Of a stretch of DNA of 64,000 nucleotides, positions 11,103-20,060 are shown piece by piece (within the stretch, counting starts at the first letter, position 1; each line of letters opens with the position of its first letter). The position numbers and the translations under genes are program-made. Source of the DNA: Paraburkholderia sp. BCC1886 (GTDB lineage Bacteria; Pseudomonadota; Gammaproteobacteria; Burkholderiales; Burkholderiaceae). The stretch covers positions 62,001 through 126,000 of the forward strand of contig NZ_CAAJGK010000085.1 of NCBI RefSeq assembly GCF_900996245.1. The letters are read 5' to 3'. The notes beneath the pieces were generated by a model. It had not been told where the DNA came from. It was given only the letters and a program-made list of their open reading frames with translations, and ran no database searches.

Positions 11103-11894
11103 ATGAACCACCCCACCGTCCTCTCCCCTAGCGTTGCGTTGCGCCGATATGGCGCAATCGAAGCGTCGGACGTGCACGACTTTCACCAGGTCGTGCTCGG
11201 TCTGGACGGCGCCATGGTGATGGCGGTGAAAGGCATCGCCGAGCAGATCGACGCCGGGTCCGCCTGGTTGATCCCGGCAGGCTCGCGGCACGATTACGCG
11301 GGCATCGGCGAAAACCGGCAGTTGGTGCTGGATTTGCCGGCGGCATCGCTCGCCGTACCGGAGCGCCTGTTCGATCGTGCGCGCGCCGTCACGATCGACC
11401 CTTCGCTCACGCAACTGGTGCGGCATATCGCGGCGCACGCGACCGGCGACGCCGCAGGCGATCTCGATACACGGCGTTTTCATTGGGATGCGGCCGCGCG
11501 CCTGGGCGCTGCGCTAGTCGCCGATTCGGGGACGTCGACCGGTTCGGCCGCGCTCGCTGCCGGCGGTCTGGATTTCGCGCGTATCGACCGCTGGTTGCGC
11601 GCGCATTTATCGGAACCGCTGCGCATTGCCGATCTCGCCGGCCATTGCGGCTTCGGCATGCGGCGTTTTCATCAGCTTTTTGTCGATGCTTTCGGCGAGA
11701 CTCCACATCGTTATTTGCAGCGCCTGCGACTCGATACGTCGCTCGCCTTGCTCGCCGAGCCACAACGCTCGCTCAGCACGATCGCGCTGGATATCGGTTT
11801 TGGCGATCAGAGCGCCTATACGCACGCCTTCACGCGACGTTTTGGACTTGCGCCCGGACAGTGGCGCGCATTGCGTCATACATTGCGTCACTGA
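11103..11894 (+). CDS. AraC-family transcriptional regulator
   Basis: 263 residues. The C-terminal 100 residues form an AraC/XylS double helix-turn-helix: DFARIDRWLRAHLSEPLRIADLAGHCGFGMRRFHQLFVDAFGETPHRYLQRLRLD, then ALDIGFGDQSAYTHAFTRRFGLAPGQWR. The N-terminal half (about residues 1-140) is a cupin-like ligand-binding region (FHQVVLGLDGAMVMAV, DAGSAWLIPAGSRHDYAG). It starts 41 bases after the FKBP stop on the same strand, so the two may be co-transcribed. The ligand and targets cannot be read from the sequence. It converges on metZ. Confidence 0.9.
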   Translation: MNHPTVLSPSVALRRYGAIEASDVHDFHQVVLGLDGAMVMAVKGIAEQIDAGSAWLIPAGSRHDYAGIGENRQLVLDLPAASLAVPERLFDRARAVTIDPSLTQLVRHIAAHATGDAAGDLDTRRFHWDAAARLGAALVADSGTSTGSAALAAGGLDFARIDRWLRAHLSEPLRIADLAGHCGFGMRRFHQLFVDAFGETPHRYLQRLRLDTSLALLAEPQRSLSTIALDIGFGDQSAYTHAFTRRFGLAPGQWRALRHTLRH

Positions 11895-11902
11895 GTGAGT
11901 CA

Positions 11903-11975
11903 GTCCGAGGTTTGCCAGGCGAACCGCATTCGAATGCGCGGCCCGCTGTTCTGCTTTTATTCTCCAACCTCGGAC
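11903..11975. other. Long-range inverted repeat between convergent araC-like gene and metZ
   Basis: GTCCGAGGTT (11903-11912) is the exact reverse complement of AACCTCGGAC (11966-11975). Between them sits a 14-bp perfect palindrome, CGCATTCGAATGCG (11925-11938). The structure occupies most of the 93-bp gap between two convergent stop codons and could act as a bidirectional transcription stop, although neither side has a long T tract. Confidence 0.5.
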
Positions 11976-11987
11976 CGCCCCGCCGCT

Positions 11988-13178
11988 TTAGCTCCCCAGG
12001 CCACGCTCCAGATCGCCGCGAATATCGCCGGCGTTTTCCAGGCCCACGGCCAGACGGATCAAGCCTTCGCTAATCCCCGCAGCCGCGCGCGCTTCCGGCG
12101 TGACGCGGCCGTGCGTGGTGGTCGCCGGATGGGTGATGGTCGTGCGCGTATCGCCGAGATTGCCGGTAATCGAACAGATCTTCGTGCTGTCGATCACGCG
12201 CCATGCGTTTGCACGCATCTGTTCGGGCGTGTCGCCCTTCAGCTCGAACGAGAGGATCGCGCCGCCCGCCTTCTGCTGCCGCATGGCCAGTGCGTGTTGC
12301 GGATGCGATTCGAGCCCCGGATAGAACACGCGGTTCACGGCCGGATGCGTGTCGAGCCAGCGCGCGATTTCGAGCGCATTCGCCGACTGCTTTTCGACGC
12401 GCAGCGACAGCGTTTCCATGCCCTTCAGGAGTACCCATGCATTGAAGGCGGACAATGTCGGCCCGGCGCTGCGCACGAACGGAAACACTTTTTCCATGAT
12501 GAATTTCTTCGAGCCGACCAGTGCGCCGCCCAGCACGCGCCCCTGGCCGTCGAGGAATTTGGTCGCCGAGTGCATCACGACATCCGCGCCGAGTTTGAGC
12601 GGCTGCTGCAGCGCCGGGCTGCAGAAACAGTTGTCGACCACGAACAGCGCATTCGCCGCTTTGGCGATCTTGCTGATGGCTTCGATATCGGAGACTTCGG
12701 TCAGCGGGTTCGACGGCGTTTCGAGGAAGAACATTTTCGTCTCGGGGCGCACGGCATTTTTCCAGGCGTCGAGATCGGTCGGATCGACGAACGTCGTGGT
12801 AATGCCGAACTTCGAGAAGATCTGCGAGAACATGCCGAGCGTCGAACCGAACAGCGCCTGCGAGCTGACCAGATGGTCGCCGGCCTGCAGTTCGGACATC
12901 ACCACCGACATGATCGCGGCCATGCCCGATGCCGTCGCCATGCACGCTTCGCCGCCTTCCAGCGCGGCGAGGCGATCCTGAAACATCGAGACCGTCGGAT
13001 TCGTGAAGCGCGAGTAGGTGTAATAGTCTTCCGATTTCTTGAAGCGCTCGGCAGCGTCGGCGGCGTTCGCGAAGACGAAGCTAGAGGTCAGGAAAATCGC
13101 TTCCGAATGTTCGTTGAAGTCGCTGCGCACGGTGCCCGAGCGGACCGCCAGCGTATCGAAGTTCAGGGAGTCGTCCAT
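11988..13178 (-). CDS. metZ: O-succinylhomoserine sulfhydrylase MetZ
   Basis: 396 residues of the Cys/Met-metabolism PLP family. MetZ makes homocysteine from O-succinylhomoserine and sulfide in direct-sulfhydrylation methionine synthesis. Landmarks are YSRFTNPTV (about 55-63), ATASGMAAI, FLETPSNPLTEV (about 151-162), VVDNCFCSP, and the PLP lysine Lys207 in HSATKFLDGQGR. It is the last gene of the long minus-strand block, separated from purF by a strong terminator, so it probably has its own promoter in 13179-13264. O-acetylhomoserine sulfhydrylase is the alternative activity; length and position beside purF favour MetZ. Confidence 0.92.
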   Translation of the reverse strand: MDDSLNFDTLAVRSGTVRSDFNEHSEAIFLTSSFVFANAADAAERFKKSEDYYTYSRFTNPTVSMFQDRLAALEGGEACMATASGMAAIMSVVMSELQAGDHLVSSQALFGSTLGMFSQIFSKFGITTTFVDPTDLDAWKNAVRPETKMFFLETPSNPLTEVSDIEAISKIAKAANALFVVDNCFCSPALQQPLKLGADVVMHSATKFLDGQGRVLGGALVGSKKFIMEKVFPFVRSAGPTLSAFNAWVLLKGMETLSLRVEKQSANALEIARWLDTHPAVNRVFYPGLESHPQHALAMRQQKAGGAILSFELKGDTPEQMRANAWRVIDSTKICSITGNLGDTRTTITHPATTTHGRVTPEARAAAGISEGLIRLAVGLENAGDIRGDLERGLGS

Positions 13179-13264
13179 GTTGGTTCTGGTTTCCAGTGGT
13201 CCATGGCTGCATCCGGTGCGCGTCGATCACTCAACGTGTGACGCGTACGCGCTACGGTATGACA

Positions 13265-13304
13265 GCAATAAAAAAGCCCGCTTTGCGTCGGCATAAGCGG
13301 GCTT
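13265..13304 (-). terminator. Rho-independent terminator after purF
   Basis: On the minus strand AAGCCCGCTT (13304-13295) and AAGCGGGCTT (13283-13274) form a perfect 10-bp stem, followed by a run of Ts broken by one A. It lies between the purF stop and the metZ start. Confidence 0.9.
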
Positions 13305-13472
13305 CATGTGCGGGGACAAGCTGGAGCGTAGGCGGATGACTGCGGCTTTTTCCACCCTTCGCTTTAGCTGTTTTGGGTTGCCCCGCGTCCGCAAGCTGAG
13401 ATCAAATCGACGCAAGCCGCCATGCTAACACGCTGACAGCACGGCGTGCAGTGAGCGCGGCTCGCCAGCATC

Positions 13473-15023
13473 TCAACCCACCGACAGTTGCAGATGCAAC
13501 TGCGAGCGAGCCGGAGCGCCGCCGTCGATCGCTTCGCTCGCGGCGTCGCGATCCGATTGCGAGGACGGTGCGAGACGCGCGGTTTCGATGCGATCGAGGT
13601 ACTCGGTCGTGATGTCGCCGGTCACGTAGTTGCCGTCGAAGCACGAGGCTTCGAATTCCTTGAGCGCCGGGTTGATGTCGCGCACCGCCTGCTTCAGCGC
13701 ATCCACGTCCTGATAGACGAGATGATCCGCGCCGATCATGCGCGCCACTTCGTCGTCCGTGCGGCCGTGAGCGACGAGTTCGCCGCGCGTCGGCATGTCG
13801 ATACCGTAGACGTTCGGGAATTTCACCGGCGGCGCCGCCGACGCGAAGATCACCTTGTTCGCGCCCGCGTCACGCGCCATCTGCACGATCTCGTGCGAGG
13901 TGGTGCCGCGCACGATGGAATCGTCGACGATCAGCACGTTCTTGCCCTTGAACTCGATGCCCATCGCGTTCAGCTTCTGGCGCACCGACTTCTTGCGCAC
14001 GGCCTGGCCCGGCATGATGAAGGTGCGGCCGACGTAACGGTTCTTGAAGAAGCCTTCGCGATACTCCACGCCCAGCTTTTTCGCGACCTGCATCGCGGCG
14101 GGACGCGAGGAATCGGGAATCGGCATGACGACGTCGATCGCGACGTCGGGCAACTCGCGGCGGATCTTCTCAGCGAGATAGTCGCCCATGCGCAGACGCA
14201 CGTTGTACACCGGTACGCCGTCGAGCACCGAGTCGGGACGCGCCAGATACACGAGTTCGAAAATGCACGGGTTCAGGCTCGGCGTGCTCGCGCATTGCTG
14301 CGAGTGCAGGTTGCCTTCGATGTCGATGAAAATCGCTTCGCCCGGCGCCACGTCGCGCACGAACTCGAAGCCGATGCCTTCGATCGCCACCGATTCCGAA
14401 GCCAGAATCCATTCGACGCCTTCCGGCGTTTCCTGCTTGCCGATACACAGCGGACGAATCCCGAACGGGTCGCGAAAGCCAAGCAGACCGTAGCCTGCGA
14501 TCAGCGAAACGATCGCGTACGAACCGCGAACCCGCCGATGCACGCCCGAGACCGCATTGAACAGCGCCGCCGGATCGAGTTGCAGGCCGGAACTGGAGAG
14601 CTGCAGTTCGTGCGCGAGCACGTTGAGCATTACTTCAGTGTCAGAGTTGGTATTGATATGGCGGCGATCGATGCGGAACATCTCATCTTTGAGTTGCTGC
14701 CAGTTGGTCAGATTGCCGTTGTGGGCGAGGATGATGCCGAACGGCGCGTTCACGTAGAACGGCTGGGCTTCTTCTTCGCTCGATGCGGAGCCTGCGGTCG
14801 GGTAACGGACCTGGCCGATGCCGGTAGTGCCGGGCAGGCTTCGCATGTTGCGCGTGCGGAACACGTCGCGCACCATGCCGTTGGCCTTGTGCATGTGGAA
14901 ATTGCTGCCGTTCGCGGTTGCGATGCCGGCGGCGTCCTGACCGCGGTGCTGCAGAAGCAGCAGGCTGTCATAGATCAGCTGATTGACCGGAGAATGGGAA
15001 ACTACGCCTACGATGCCGCACAT
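13473..15023 (-). CDS. purF: Amidophosphoribosyltransferase PurF
   Basis: 516 residues from the ATG at 15021-15023; the open frame extends further upstream but the enzyme must begin MCGIVGVV, because Cys2 becomes the N-terminal nucleophile after Met removal. PurF catalyses the first step of purine synthesis, making phosphoribosylamine from PRPP and glutamine. The N-terminal glutaminase shows LLQHRGQDAAG and LAHNGNLTN. The phosphoribosyltransferase half has the PRPP loop VLIVDDSIVRGTTS. cvpA lies directly upstream, the classic cvpA-purF pair. The 167-bp gap between them shows no obvious PurR-type palindrome. Confidence 0.97.
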   Translation of the reverse strand: MCGIVGVVSHSPVNQLIYDSLLLLQHRGQDAAGIATANGSNFHMHKANGMVRDVFRTRNMRSLPGTTGIGQVRYPTAGSASSEEEAQPFYVNAPFGIILAHNGNLTNWQQLKDEMFRIDRRHINTNSDTEVMLNVLAHELQLSSSGLQLDPAALFNAVSGVHRRVRGSYAIVSLIAGYGLLGFRDPFGIRPLCIGKQETPEGVEWILASESVAIEGIGFEFVRDVAPGEAIFIDIEGNLHSQQCASTPSLNPCIFELVYLARPDSVLDGVPVYNVRLRMGDYLAEKIRRELPDVAIDVVMPIPDSSRPAAMQVAKKLGVEYREGFFKNRYVGRTFIMPGQAVRKKSVRQKLNAMGIEFKGKNVLIVDDSIVRGTTSHEIVQMARDAGANKVIFASAAPPVKFPNVYGIDMPTRGELVAHGRTDDEVARMIGADHLVYQDVDALKQAVRDINPALKEFEASCFDGNYVTGDITTEYLDRIETARLAPSSQSDRDAASEAIDGGAPARSQLHLQLSVG

Positions 15024-15190
15024 GGCATGTCCTTCAAAGGTACGAAATTCGTCATGACGCCCGGTGCCCGCAATCGAAAACGGTGCTGCGTGCGCTACAC
15101 GTCGTTGCACGCTATTGCCTGATGGCAACCGGGTTGTGCCGGGGGATGCGCCGGAGTTCTGCTGAGCTTTCCGGGCTGGCCGCCTCGTCG

Positions 15191-15685
15191 TCACACACGG
15201 ACGTAGGCAGCGAGCGTCTCGGGAAGCAGCGGTTTCATTACGTGCACGCCTTCGACCGCATAAGGTCGTAGCAAGGCGTTGCGCCAGAATTCCTGTTGGG
15301 GCAGTTCGGTCAAGCCGGCAAGGGCGACCAGAATCAGCACCAGAATGACCCCGCGCACGAGGCCGAACATCAAACCGAGCGAACGGTCCACGCCGCCCAG
15401 ACCGGTAGCCTGCACGAGGCGGCTCAGTAGCGCATTCAGCACGCTCGCTACCAGCACCACGCCGATCACCACCAGCGCGAACGCCAGCAGCCACTGTGTC
15501 AGCGCACCGCCCGGCCACGTGGCTGGGATATACGGCACGACGTAACCGACGAAGCGGCAGGCAATGAAGAACGCCGCGATCCAGCCGATCAGTCCGAATA
15601 TCTCGGACAGAAAACCTCGCCAGGCGCCGCGCAAGGCCGACAGACCGATCACCGCCATTACAGCGTAGTCGAAGGCAGTGAACAT
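15191..15685 (-). CDS. cvpA: CvpA family inner-membrane protein
   Basis: 164 residues starting MFTAFDYAVMAVIGLSALRG at 15685, seven bases after the stop of the SPOR gene; a longer in-frame extension would run into that gene. About four hydrophobic helices are visible, and the N-terminal GAWRGFLSEIFGLIGWIAAF region is characteristic of CvpA, first named for colicin V production. The biochemical role remains poorly defined across the family. It lies between the SPOR protein and purF in one transcription direction. Confidence 0.9.
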   Translation of the reverse strand: MFTAFDYAVMAVIGLSALRGAWRGFLSEIFGLIGWIAAFFIACRFVGYVVPYIPATWPGGALTQWLLAFALVVIGVVLVASVLNALLSRLVQATGLGGVDRSLGLMFGLVRGVILVLILVALAGLTELPQQEFWRNALLRPYAVEGVHVMKPLLPETLAAYVRV

Positions 15686-15692
15686 CGCTCGC

Positions 15693-16685
15693 TTACTGTG
15701 CCGCGTTGCTGCTGCTGCTACCACCACCATTTCCGCTGCCGGCGCTCGTGCCCGACGACAGGCCGATTGCGCGAACCTTCGCGACCGCGGCGCTCGCAGC
15801 CGCACGGTCGGCGAACGGGCCGGCGCGCAACAGCGTGAGTGTCGAGCCGTCCGGCTGCTTACGATGTTCGGTATATGCGGGCACGCCTGCCGCTTTCAAC
15901 TTGGCAGCCAGATTGCGCGCGTTGGCGTCGTTTGCAAAGGCGCCCAGTTGAACTTCGAAACGGCTGCCGGGCGGCGATGCCGGCGTGCCGGTGGTCGCGT
16001 TCGCTTTGGCTGCGGAGGACGTCGTCGAGTCGTCGTCGGCCGATGCGGTGTTGGCTGCGGTGGTCGTCGCACTGCGCTGCGCGGCAGATGTTTTCGGTGC
16101 GACCGGTGCGGTGTTGGCGGCTACCGATGGCGCCAACGATTTTGCCGACGGTTTGCCGGTGTTCGTGGTCGGTGCGGTGTTCGCGGTTTGCTGGCTATGG
16201 CTCGGGGTCGGGGTCGCGCTCGGACTTGCACTCGGCGTGGCGGCTTGTTGCGATGGCTTCGTCGAAGTCGAAGTCGATGTCGCCGGAGCCAAACCGGAGG
16301 CGGCGAGACCCGCGTCGGCCGTGGTGGGATTATCGGGTGCTACACCGCCCTGCGTATCGACGTCGGCCTTCGCTACCTTTGGTGCGGGACGGCTGGGAAT
16401 GTCGATGGAAATGTCGTCGGTGACGGGCTTGGGGTGCGAGTCGAGCACCATGGGCAGAACGATGACCGCGGCCACGACCAGCGCAATCGCGCCGACCAGC
16501 CTGCGACGCGCACGCTGCTTTTCCGGCAGCGTAGGGTCGAGCAGCATCGCATCGGCCTCGACCGCGCGCTCGGTGCGGCGGGTTCGCCGCTCCACGCGCT
16601 CGCCACGGGCGGCCCGGTTGGAACTGGTATTTGCGCCGCGCCGGGTAGGTGCGTCGTCTTTCTTGCCGAACGAGAAAATTCCCAT
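15693..16685 (-). CDS. SPOR-domain cell-division protein (DedD-like)
   Basis: 330 residues. A basic cytoplasmic N-terminus (about 60 residues) leads into one membrane helix (about 64-81, LVGAIALVVAAVIVLPMVL). A long Ala/Thr/Ser/Pro-rich periplasmic linker follows. The C-terminal SPOR domain (FEVQLGAFANDANARNLAAKLKAAG to LLRAGPFADRAAA) binds glycan strands stripped of stem peptides at the septum. The architecture matches DedD, and folC-dedD-cvpA-purF is the order known in proteobacteria. The end is Ser/Gly-rich. Confidence 0.88.
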   Translation of the reverse strand: MGIFSFGKKDDAPTRRGANTSSNRAARGERVERRTRRTERAVEADAMLLDPTLPEKQRARRRLVGAIALVVAAVIVLPMVLDSHPKPVTDDISIDIPSRPAPKVAKADVDTQGGVAPDNPTTADAGLAASGLAPATSTSTSTKPSQQAATPSASPSATPTPSHSQQTANTAPTTNTGKPSAKSLAPSVAANTAPVAPKTSAAQRSATTTAANTASADDDSTTSSAAKANATTGTPASPPGSRFEVQLGAFANDANARNLAAKLKAAGVPAYTEHRKQPDGSTLTLLRAGPFADRAAASAAVAKVRAIGLSSGTSAGSGNGGGSSSSNAAQ

Positions 16686-16714
16686 GAATCGCTTGGTTCG
16701 AGCCTGGTGCCCGT

Positions 16715-18025
16715 TCAGTGTTGCTGCGATTTACGGTAGGCCATCACACCCGCTACCGTATAGAAACTGCCGAAAACCACGATTCTATCATTCTCTGACG
16801 CTCGTTTTAGCGCGTCTTGGAAAGCCTCCGCCGGGCTCGCATGGCAGGTCACGCTGCTGTCGGCCGTCTCGCCGACACCGTGCTCGCGCAATACCGTTTC
16901 GAGTTCCCGGGCCGACGCGGCACGCGGAGTCGGCAGATCGCTCACGCACCAGTGGTCGATTTCGCCCTTCAGGTGCGCCAGCACGCCGGCAATGTCCTTG
17001 TCCCGCATTGCCCCAAAAACCGCGTAGGTGTAGGGGAAGAAGCCCATATTGCCCAGGTTTTGCGTGAGAACGGCAGCCGCGTGCGGATTGTGCCCGACGT
17101 CCAGGACGATGGCGGGCTTGCCGGGCAGCACCTGGAAACGTCCGGGCAATTCGACGTTGGCGAGACCGAGGCGGATGTCCTGCGCCGATACCGGCAAGCG
17201 CTCACGCAACGCTTCGAGTGCCGCAAGCGCCGCCGACGTATTGATCAACTGATTCGCGCCGCGCAGTGCGGGATAGGCCAACGCGGAGCGGCGCATGGTC
17301 GGGCCGACGTAGCTCCATTGCTGGCGCTCGCTGCCCGCCTGCCCTTCGTAGCGAAAATCGCGGCCGAATAACCACAACTCGGCGCCGATTTTTTCTGCGT
17401 GATCGATCAACGATTGCGGCGGGACCGGATCCGCACAGATGGCCGGTTTGCCCGGCCGGAAAATACCGGCTTTTTCGAACGCGATTTTTTCGCGGGTGTC
17501 GCCGAGATATTCGGTGTGATCGATGTCGATGCTGGTGATGATCGCGCAATCGGTATCGAGGACGTTGACCGCGTCGAGCCGGCCGCCGAGTCCCACTTCC
17601 AGGACGACGGCGTCGAGATCGCGCGAGGCGAACAGGCTCATGATTGCCAACGTCGTGAACTCGAAATAGGTCAGCGTCACCGGTTCGGGCAGGCTCAGGC
17701 GCGCGGCTTCGACGGCGTGGAAATGCGTGAGCAGTTCGGTATCGCTAGCCATTTCGCCGTTCACTCGCGCGCGTTCGTTGAACGACAGCAAATGCGGGGA
17801 GGTATGGCAGCCGACCGAGAAACCTGCGCGGATCAGAATCGATTCGAGAATCGCGCATGTCGAACCCTTGCCGTTGGTGCCCCCGACGGTGATGACCGGG
17901 CAGGCAAACGAGAACGCCATCGCATCGCGAACCTGCTTGATGCGCGCCAGACCCATGTCGATACCGACCGGATGCGCGGATTCGAGGTGCGTGAGCCACG
18001 CGTCGAGGGTGGGGAATGTGGTCAT
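16715..18025 (-). CDS. folC: Bifunctional dihydrofolate synthase / folylpolyglutamate synthase FolC
   Basis: 436 residues of the Mur-ligase superfamily. FolC adds glutamate to dihydropteroate and then to tetrahydrofolates. The ATP P-loop is VGGTNGKGST (residues 47-56). CHTSPHLLSFNERARVNG forms the folate-binding loop, and AIITSIDIDHTEYLGDTREKIAFEKAGI contains the central-domain metal and ADP contacts. ATG at 18025 is the natural start (MTTFPTLDAWLTHLES). It is followed 29 bases on by the SPOR gene, while 226 bases and a hairpin separate it from accD upstream. Confidence 0.95.
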   Translation of the reverse strand: MTTFPTLDAWLTHLESAHPVGIDMGLARIKQVRDAMAFSFACPVITVGGTNGKGSTCAILESILIRAGFSVGCHTSPHLLSFNERARVNGEMASDTELLTHFHAVEAARLSLPEPVTLTYFEFTTLAIMSLFASRDLDAVVLEVGLGGRLDAVNVLDTDCAIITSIDIDHTEYLGDTREKIAFEKAGIFRPGKPAICADPVPPQSLIDHAEKIGAELWLFGRDFRYEGQAGSERQQWSYVGPTMRRSALAYPALRGANQLINTSAALAALEALRERLPVSAQDIRLGLANVELPGRFQVLPGKPAIVLDVGHNPHAAAVLTQNLGNMGFFPYTYAVFGAMRDKDIAGVLAHLKGEIDHWCVSDLPTPRAASARELETVLREHGVGETADSSVTCHASPAEAFQDALKRASENDRIVVFGSFYTVAGVMAYRKSQQH

Positions 18026-18160
18026 CGAGTGAATCGGTTTTTGGCGGTAGAGCGGGGAGGCGCAGGCAGTTTATGCGCACAAAGCCGGCGGGCGAGCCGA
18101 GCAATGCCGGGGCAATCGAGCCGCCACAGCGTTGCGAGACCGTGATTATCCCGGAAATGA

Positions 18161-18196
18161 CAGCGCGCCGCTTGATCACTCTCGCGGCGCGCTATT
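18161..18196 (+). terminator. GC-rich hairpin with T tract in the accD-folC gap
   Basis: GCGCGCCGC (18161-18169) pairs with GCGGCGCGC (18182-18190), followed by TATTTTT on the plus strand. Both flanking genes run on the minus strand, where no T tract follows the stem. It may stop antisense transcription, or act only as an mRNA hairpin inside the minus-strand operon. Confidence 0.5.
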
Positions 18197-18251
18197 TTTG
18201 CCAGCTTCTCTACATTCGGGCGACGCCAGTCAGCGCGACGCTCGGGACTAT

Positions 18252-19124
18252 CTATGCGACGGCATCTGCCGGCTGGTGGCTCAACAGCGCCATCAACCTG
18301 GCAATCTCTTCGCGCAGCTTGCGACGGTCGACGATCATGTCGATCGCGCCCTTCGTGATCAGGAATTCGGAGCGCTGGAAGCCTTCCGGCAGTTTCTCGC
18401 GCACGGTCTGTTCGATCACGCGCGGGCCGGCAAAGCCGATCAGCGCCTTCGGCTCGGCAATCACCACGTCGCCCAGGAAAGCGAAACTGGCCGACACGCC
18501 GCCCATCGTCGGATCCGTCAGCACGGAAATGAACGGCAATTTGGCTTCGGCGAGTTTGGTCAACATGGCCGTGGTCTTCGCCATCTGCATTAGCGAGAGC
18601 AGGCTTTCCTGCATCCGCGCACCGCCCGAAGCGGTGAAGCAGATGAACGGCACTTTCTGCTCCAGCGCGTTCTGGGCGCCGCGCGCGAAGCGCTCGCCGA
18701 CCACCGATCCCATCGATCCGCCCATGAACGAAAACTCGAAACACGCGACGACGACCGGCAGCGTGTGTATAGCCCCACCCATGACGACCATTGCATCGGT
18801 TTCGTCGGTGTCGTCCATCGCTTCTTTCAGACGGTCGGGATATTTACGGCTGTCCTTGAATTTCAATGCGTCGACCGGGACGATCTCCTGGCCGATTTCA
18901 TAGCGGCCTTCCGGATCGAGCAGCCCGTCGAGTCGCTCGCGCGCGCCGATGCGCATGTGGTGGTCGCACTTAGGGCACACATGCAGATTGGCCTCGACGT
19001 CGTTGCGGTACAGCACCGCTTCGCACGATGGGCACTTGATCCACAGTCCTTCCGGAATGCCTTTGCGGCTTTTCGGATCGGTTTGCTTGATCTTCGGCGG
19101 CAGCAGTTTATCGAGCCAGCTCAT
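18252..19124 (-). CDS. accD: Acetyl-CoA carboxylase carboxyltransferase beta subunit AccD
   Basis: 290 residues starting MSWLDKLLPPKI at 19124; upstream in-frame codons are ignored because this is the conserved start. With AccA it moves the carboxyl group from biotin to acetyl-CoA to make malonyl-CoA. The N-terminal zinc ribbon has Cys31, Cys34, Cys50 and Cys53 (CPSC and CPKC). The crotonase-like core shows FTASGGARMQE, PTMGGVSASFA and IGFAGPRVIEQT. The trpA-accD-folC order is conserved in many proteobacteria. Confidence 0.96.
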   Translation of the reverse strand: MSWLDKLLPPKIKQTDPKSRKGIPEGLWIKCPSCEAVLYRNDVEANLHVCPKCDHHMRIGARERLDGLLDPEGRYEIGQEIVPVDALKFKDSRKYPDRLKEAMDDTDETDAMVVMGGAIHTLPVVVACFEFSFMGGSMGSVVGERFARGAQNALEQKVPFICFTASGGARMQESLLSLMQMAKTTAMLTKLAEAKLPFISVLTDPTMGGVSASFAFLGDVVIAEPKALIGFAGPRVIEQTVREKLPEGFQRSEFLITKGAIDMIVDRRKLREEIARLMALLSHQPADAVA

Positions 19125-19213
19125 ATCGAATCCTTCTGGGGTCAACGGTCGCAACAGTCGCACGAACGGCGGGACTTGCCCGCCGCTCACACTACAGACG
19201 ACAAAAATAACTG

Positions 19214-20029
19214 TTATCGGACAACGGTGGCGATGCTATCCAGCGCTTCGCGCACCTCGGCGACGAAACGCGTGAGCGTTTCGACGGCGGCTTCGGGCGC
19301 CGCTTGTTCGAGCAATTGCACGATCCGGCTTCCGATCACGACGGCATCGGAGACTTCGGCTACCAGACGCGCGGTTTGCGCATCGCGGATGCCGAAACCG
19401 ACACCCACCGGCAACGGCACACGCGACTTGATCGCCGGGATTTTACTCGCGATGCTGGAAACGTCCAGATTTGCAGATCCGGTCACGCCTTTCAGCGAGA
19501 CGTAATAGACGTAACCGCTGGCAATTTTGCCGATTTCGGCGATGCGTTCGTCAGTCGACGTGGGCGCCAGCAAAAAGATGGGATCGATACCGGCAGAACG
19601 CATCTGTTCGGCGAAGTTGACGCACTCTTCCGGCGGGTAGTCGACAACTAGCACGCCGTCCACACCGGCTTCTTTCGCCGCGGCGGCAAATGCTTCGGCG
19701 CCCATGCGTTCGATCGGATTGGCATAGCCCATCAACACGACCGGCGTCTTGTCGTTGGTTTCGCGGAACCGCTTGACGTCGGCCAGCACGTGACGGAGCG
19801 ACACGCCGTGAGCCAAAGCGCGCTCGGACGATTGCTGGATGACGGGGCCGTCGGCCATCGGATCGGAAAACGGCACACCGAGTTCGATCACATCCGCGCC
19901 GCCAGCAGCCAGTGCGTGCATGAACTCGACCGTGCGCGCCGGGTCCGGGTCGCCGGCCGTCATGAACGGGATCAAACCTTTTTTACCTTGCGCAGACAGC
20001 GCAGCAAACGTGCTCTTGATACGGGACAT
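19214..20029 (-). CDS. trpA: Tryptophan synthase alpha chain TrpA
   Basis: 271 residues. It cleaves indole-3-glycerol phosphate to indole and glyceraldehyde 3-phosphate, passing indole to TrpB. Catalytic Glu49 (VIELGVPFSDP) and Asp60 (MADGPVIQ) sit at the family-standard numbers. The phosphate-binding loops GVGFGIRD and GSRIV are present. The orphan methyltransferase gene lies 31 bases upstream, between trpB and trpA, instead of the usual direct trpBA junction. Confidence 0.97.
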   Translation of the reverse strand: MSRIKSTFAALSAQGKKGLIPFMTAGDPDPARTVEFMHALAAGGADVIELGVPFSDPMADGPVIQQSSERALAHGVSLRHVLADVKRFRETNDKTPVVLMGYANPIERMGAEAFAAAAKEAGVDGVLVVDYPPEECVNFAEQMRSAGIDPIFLLAPTSTDERIAEIGKIASGYVYYVSLKGVTGSANLDVSSIASKIPAIKSRVPLPVGVGFGIRDAQTARLVAEVSDAVVIGSRIVQLLEQAAPEAAVETLTRFVAEVREALDSIATVVR

Positions 20030-20060
20030 GAGTGTTCTCGAATGGAGGGTAACTGCGCGT

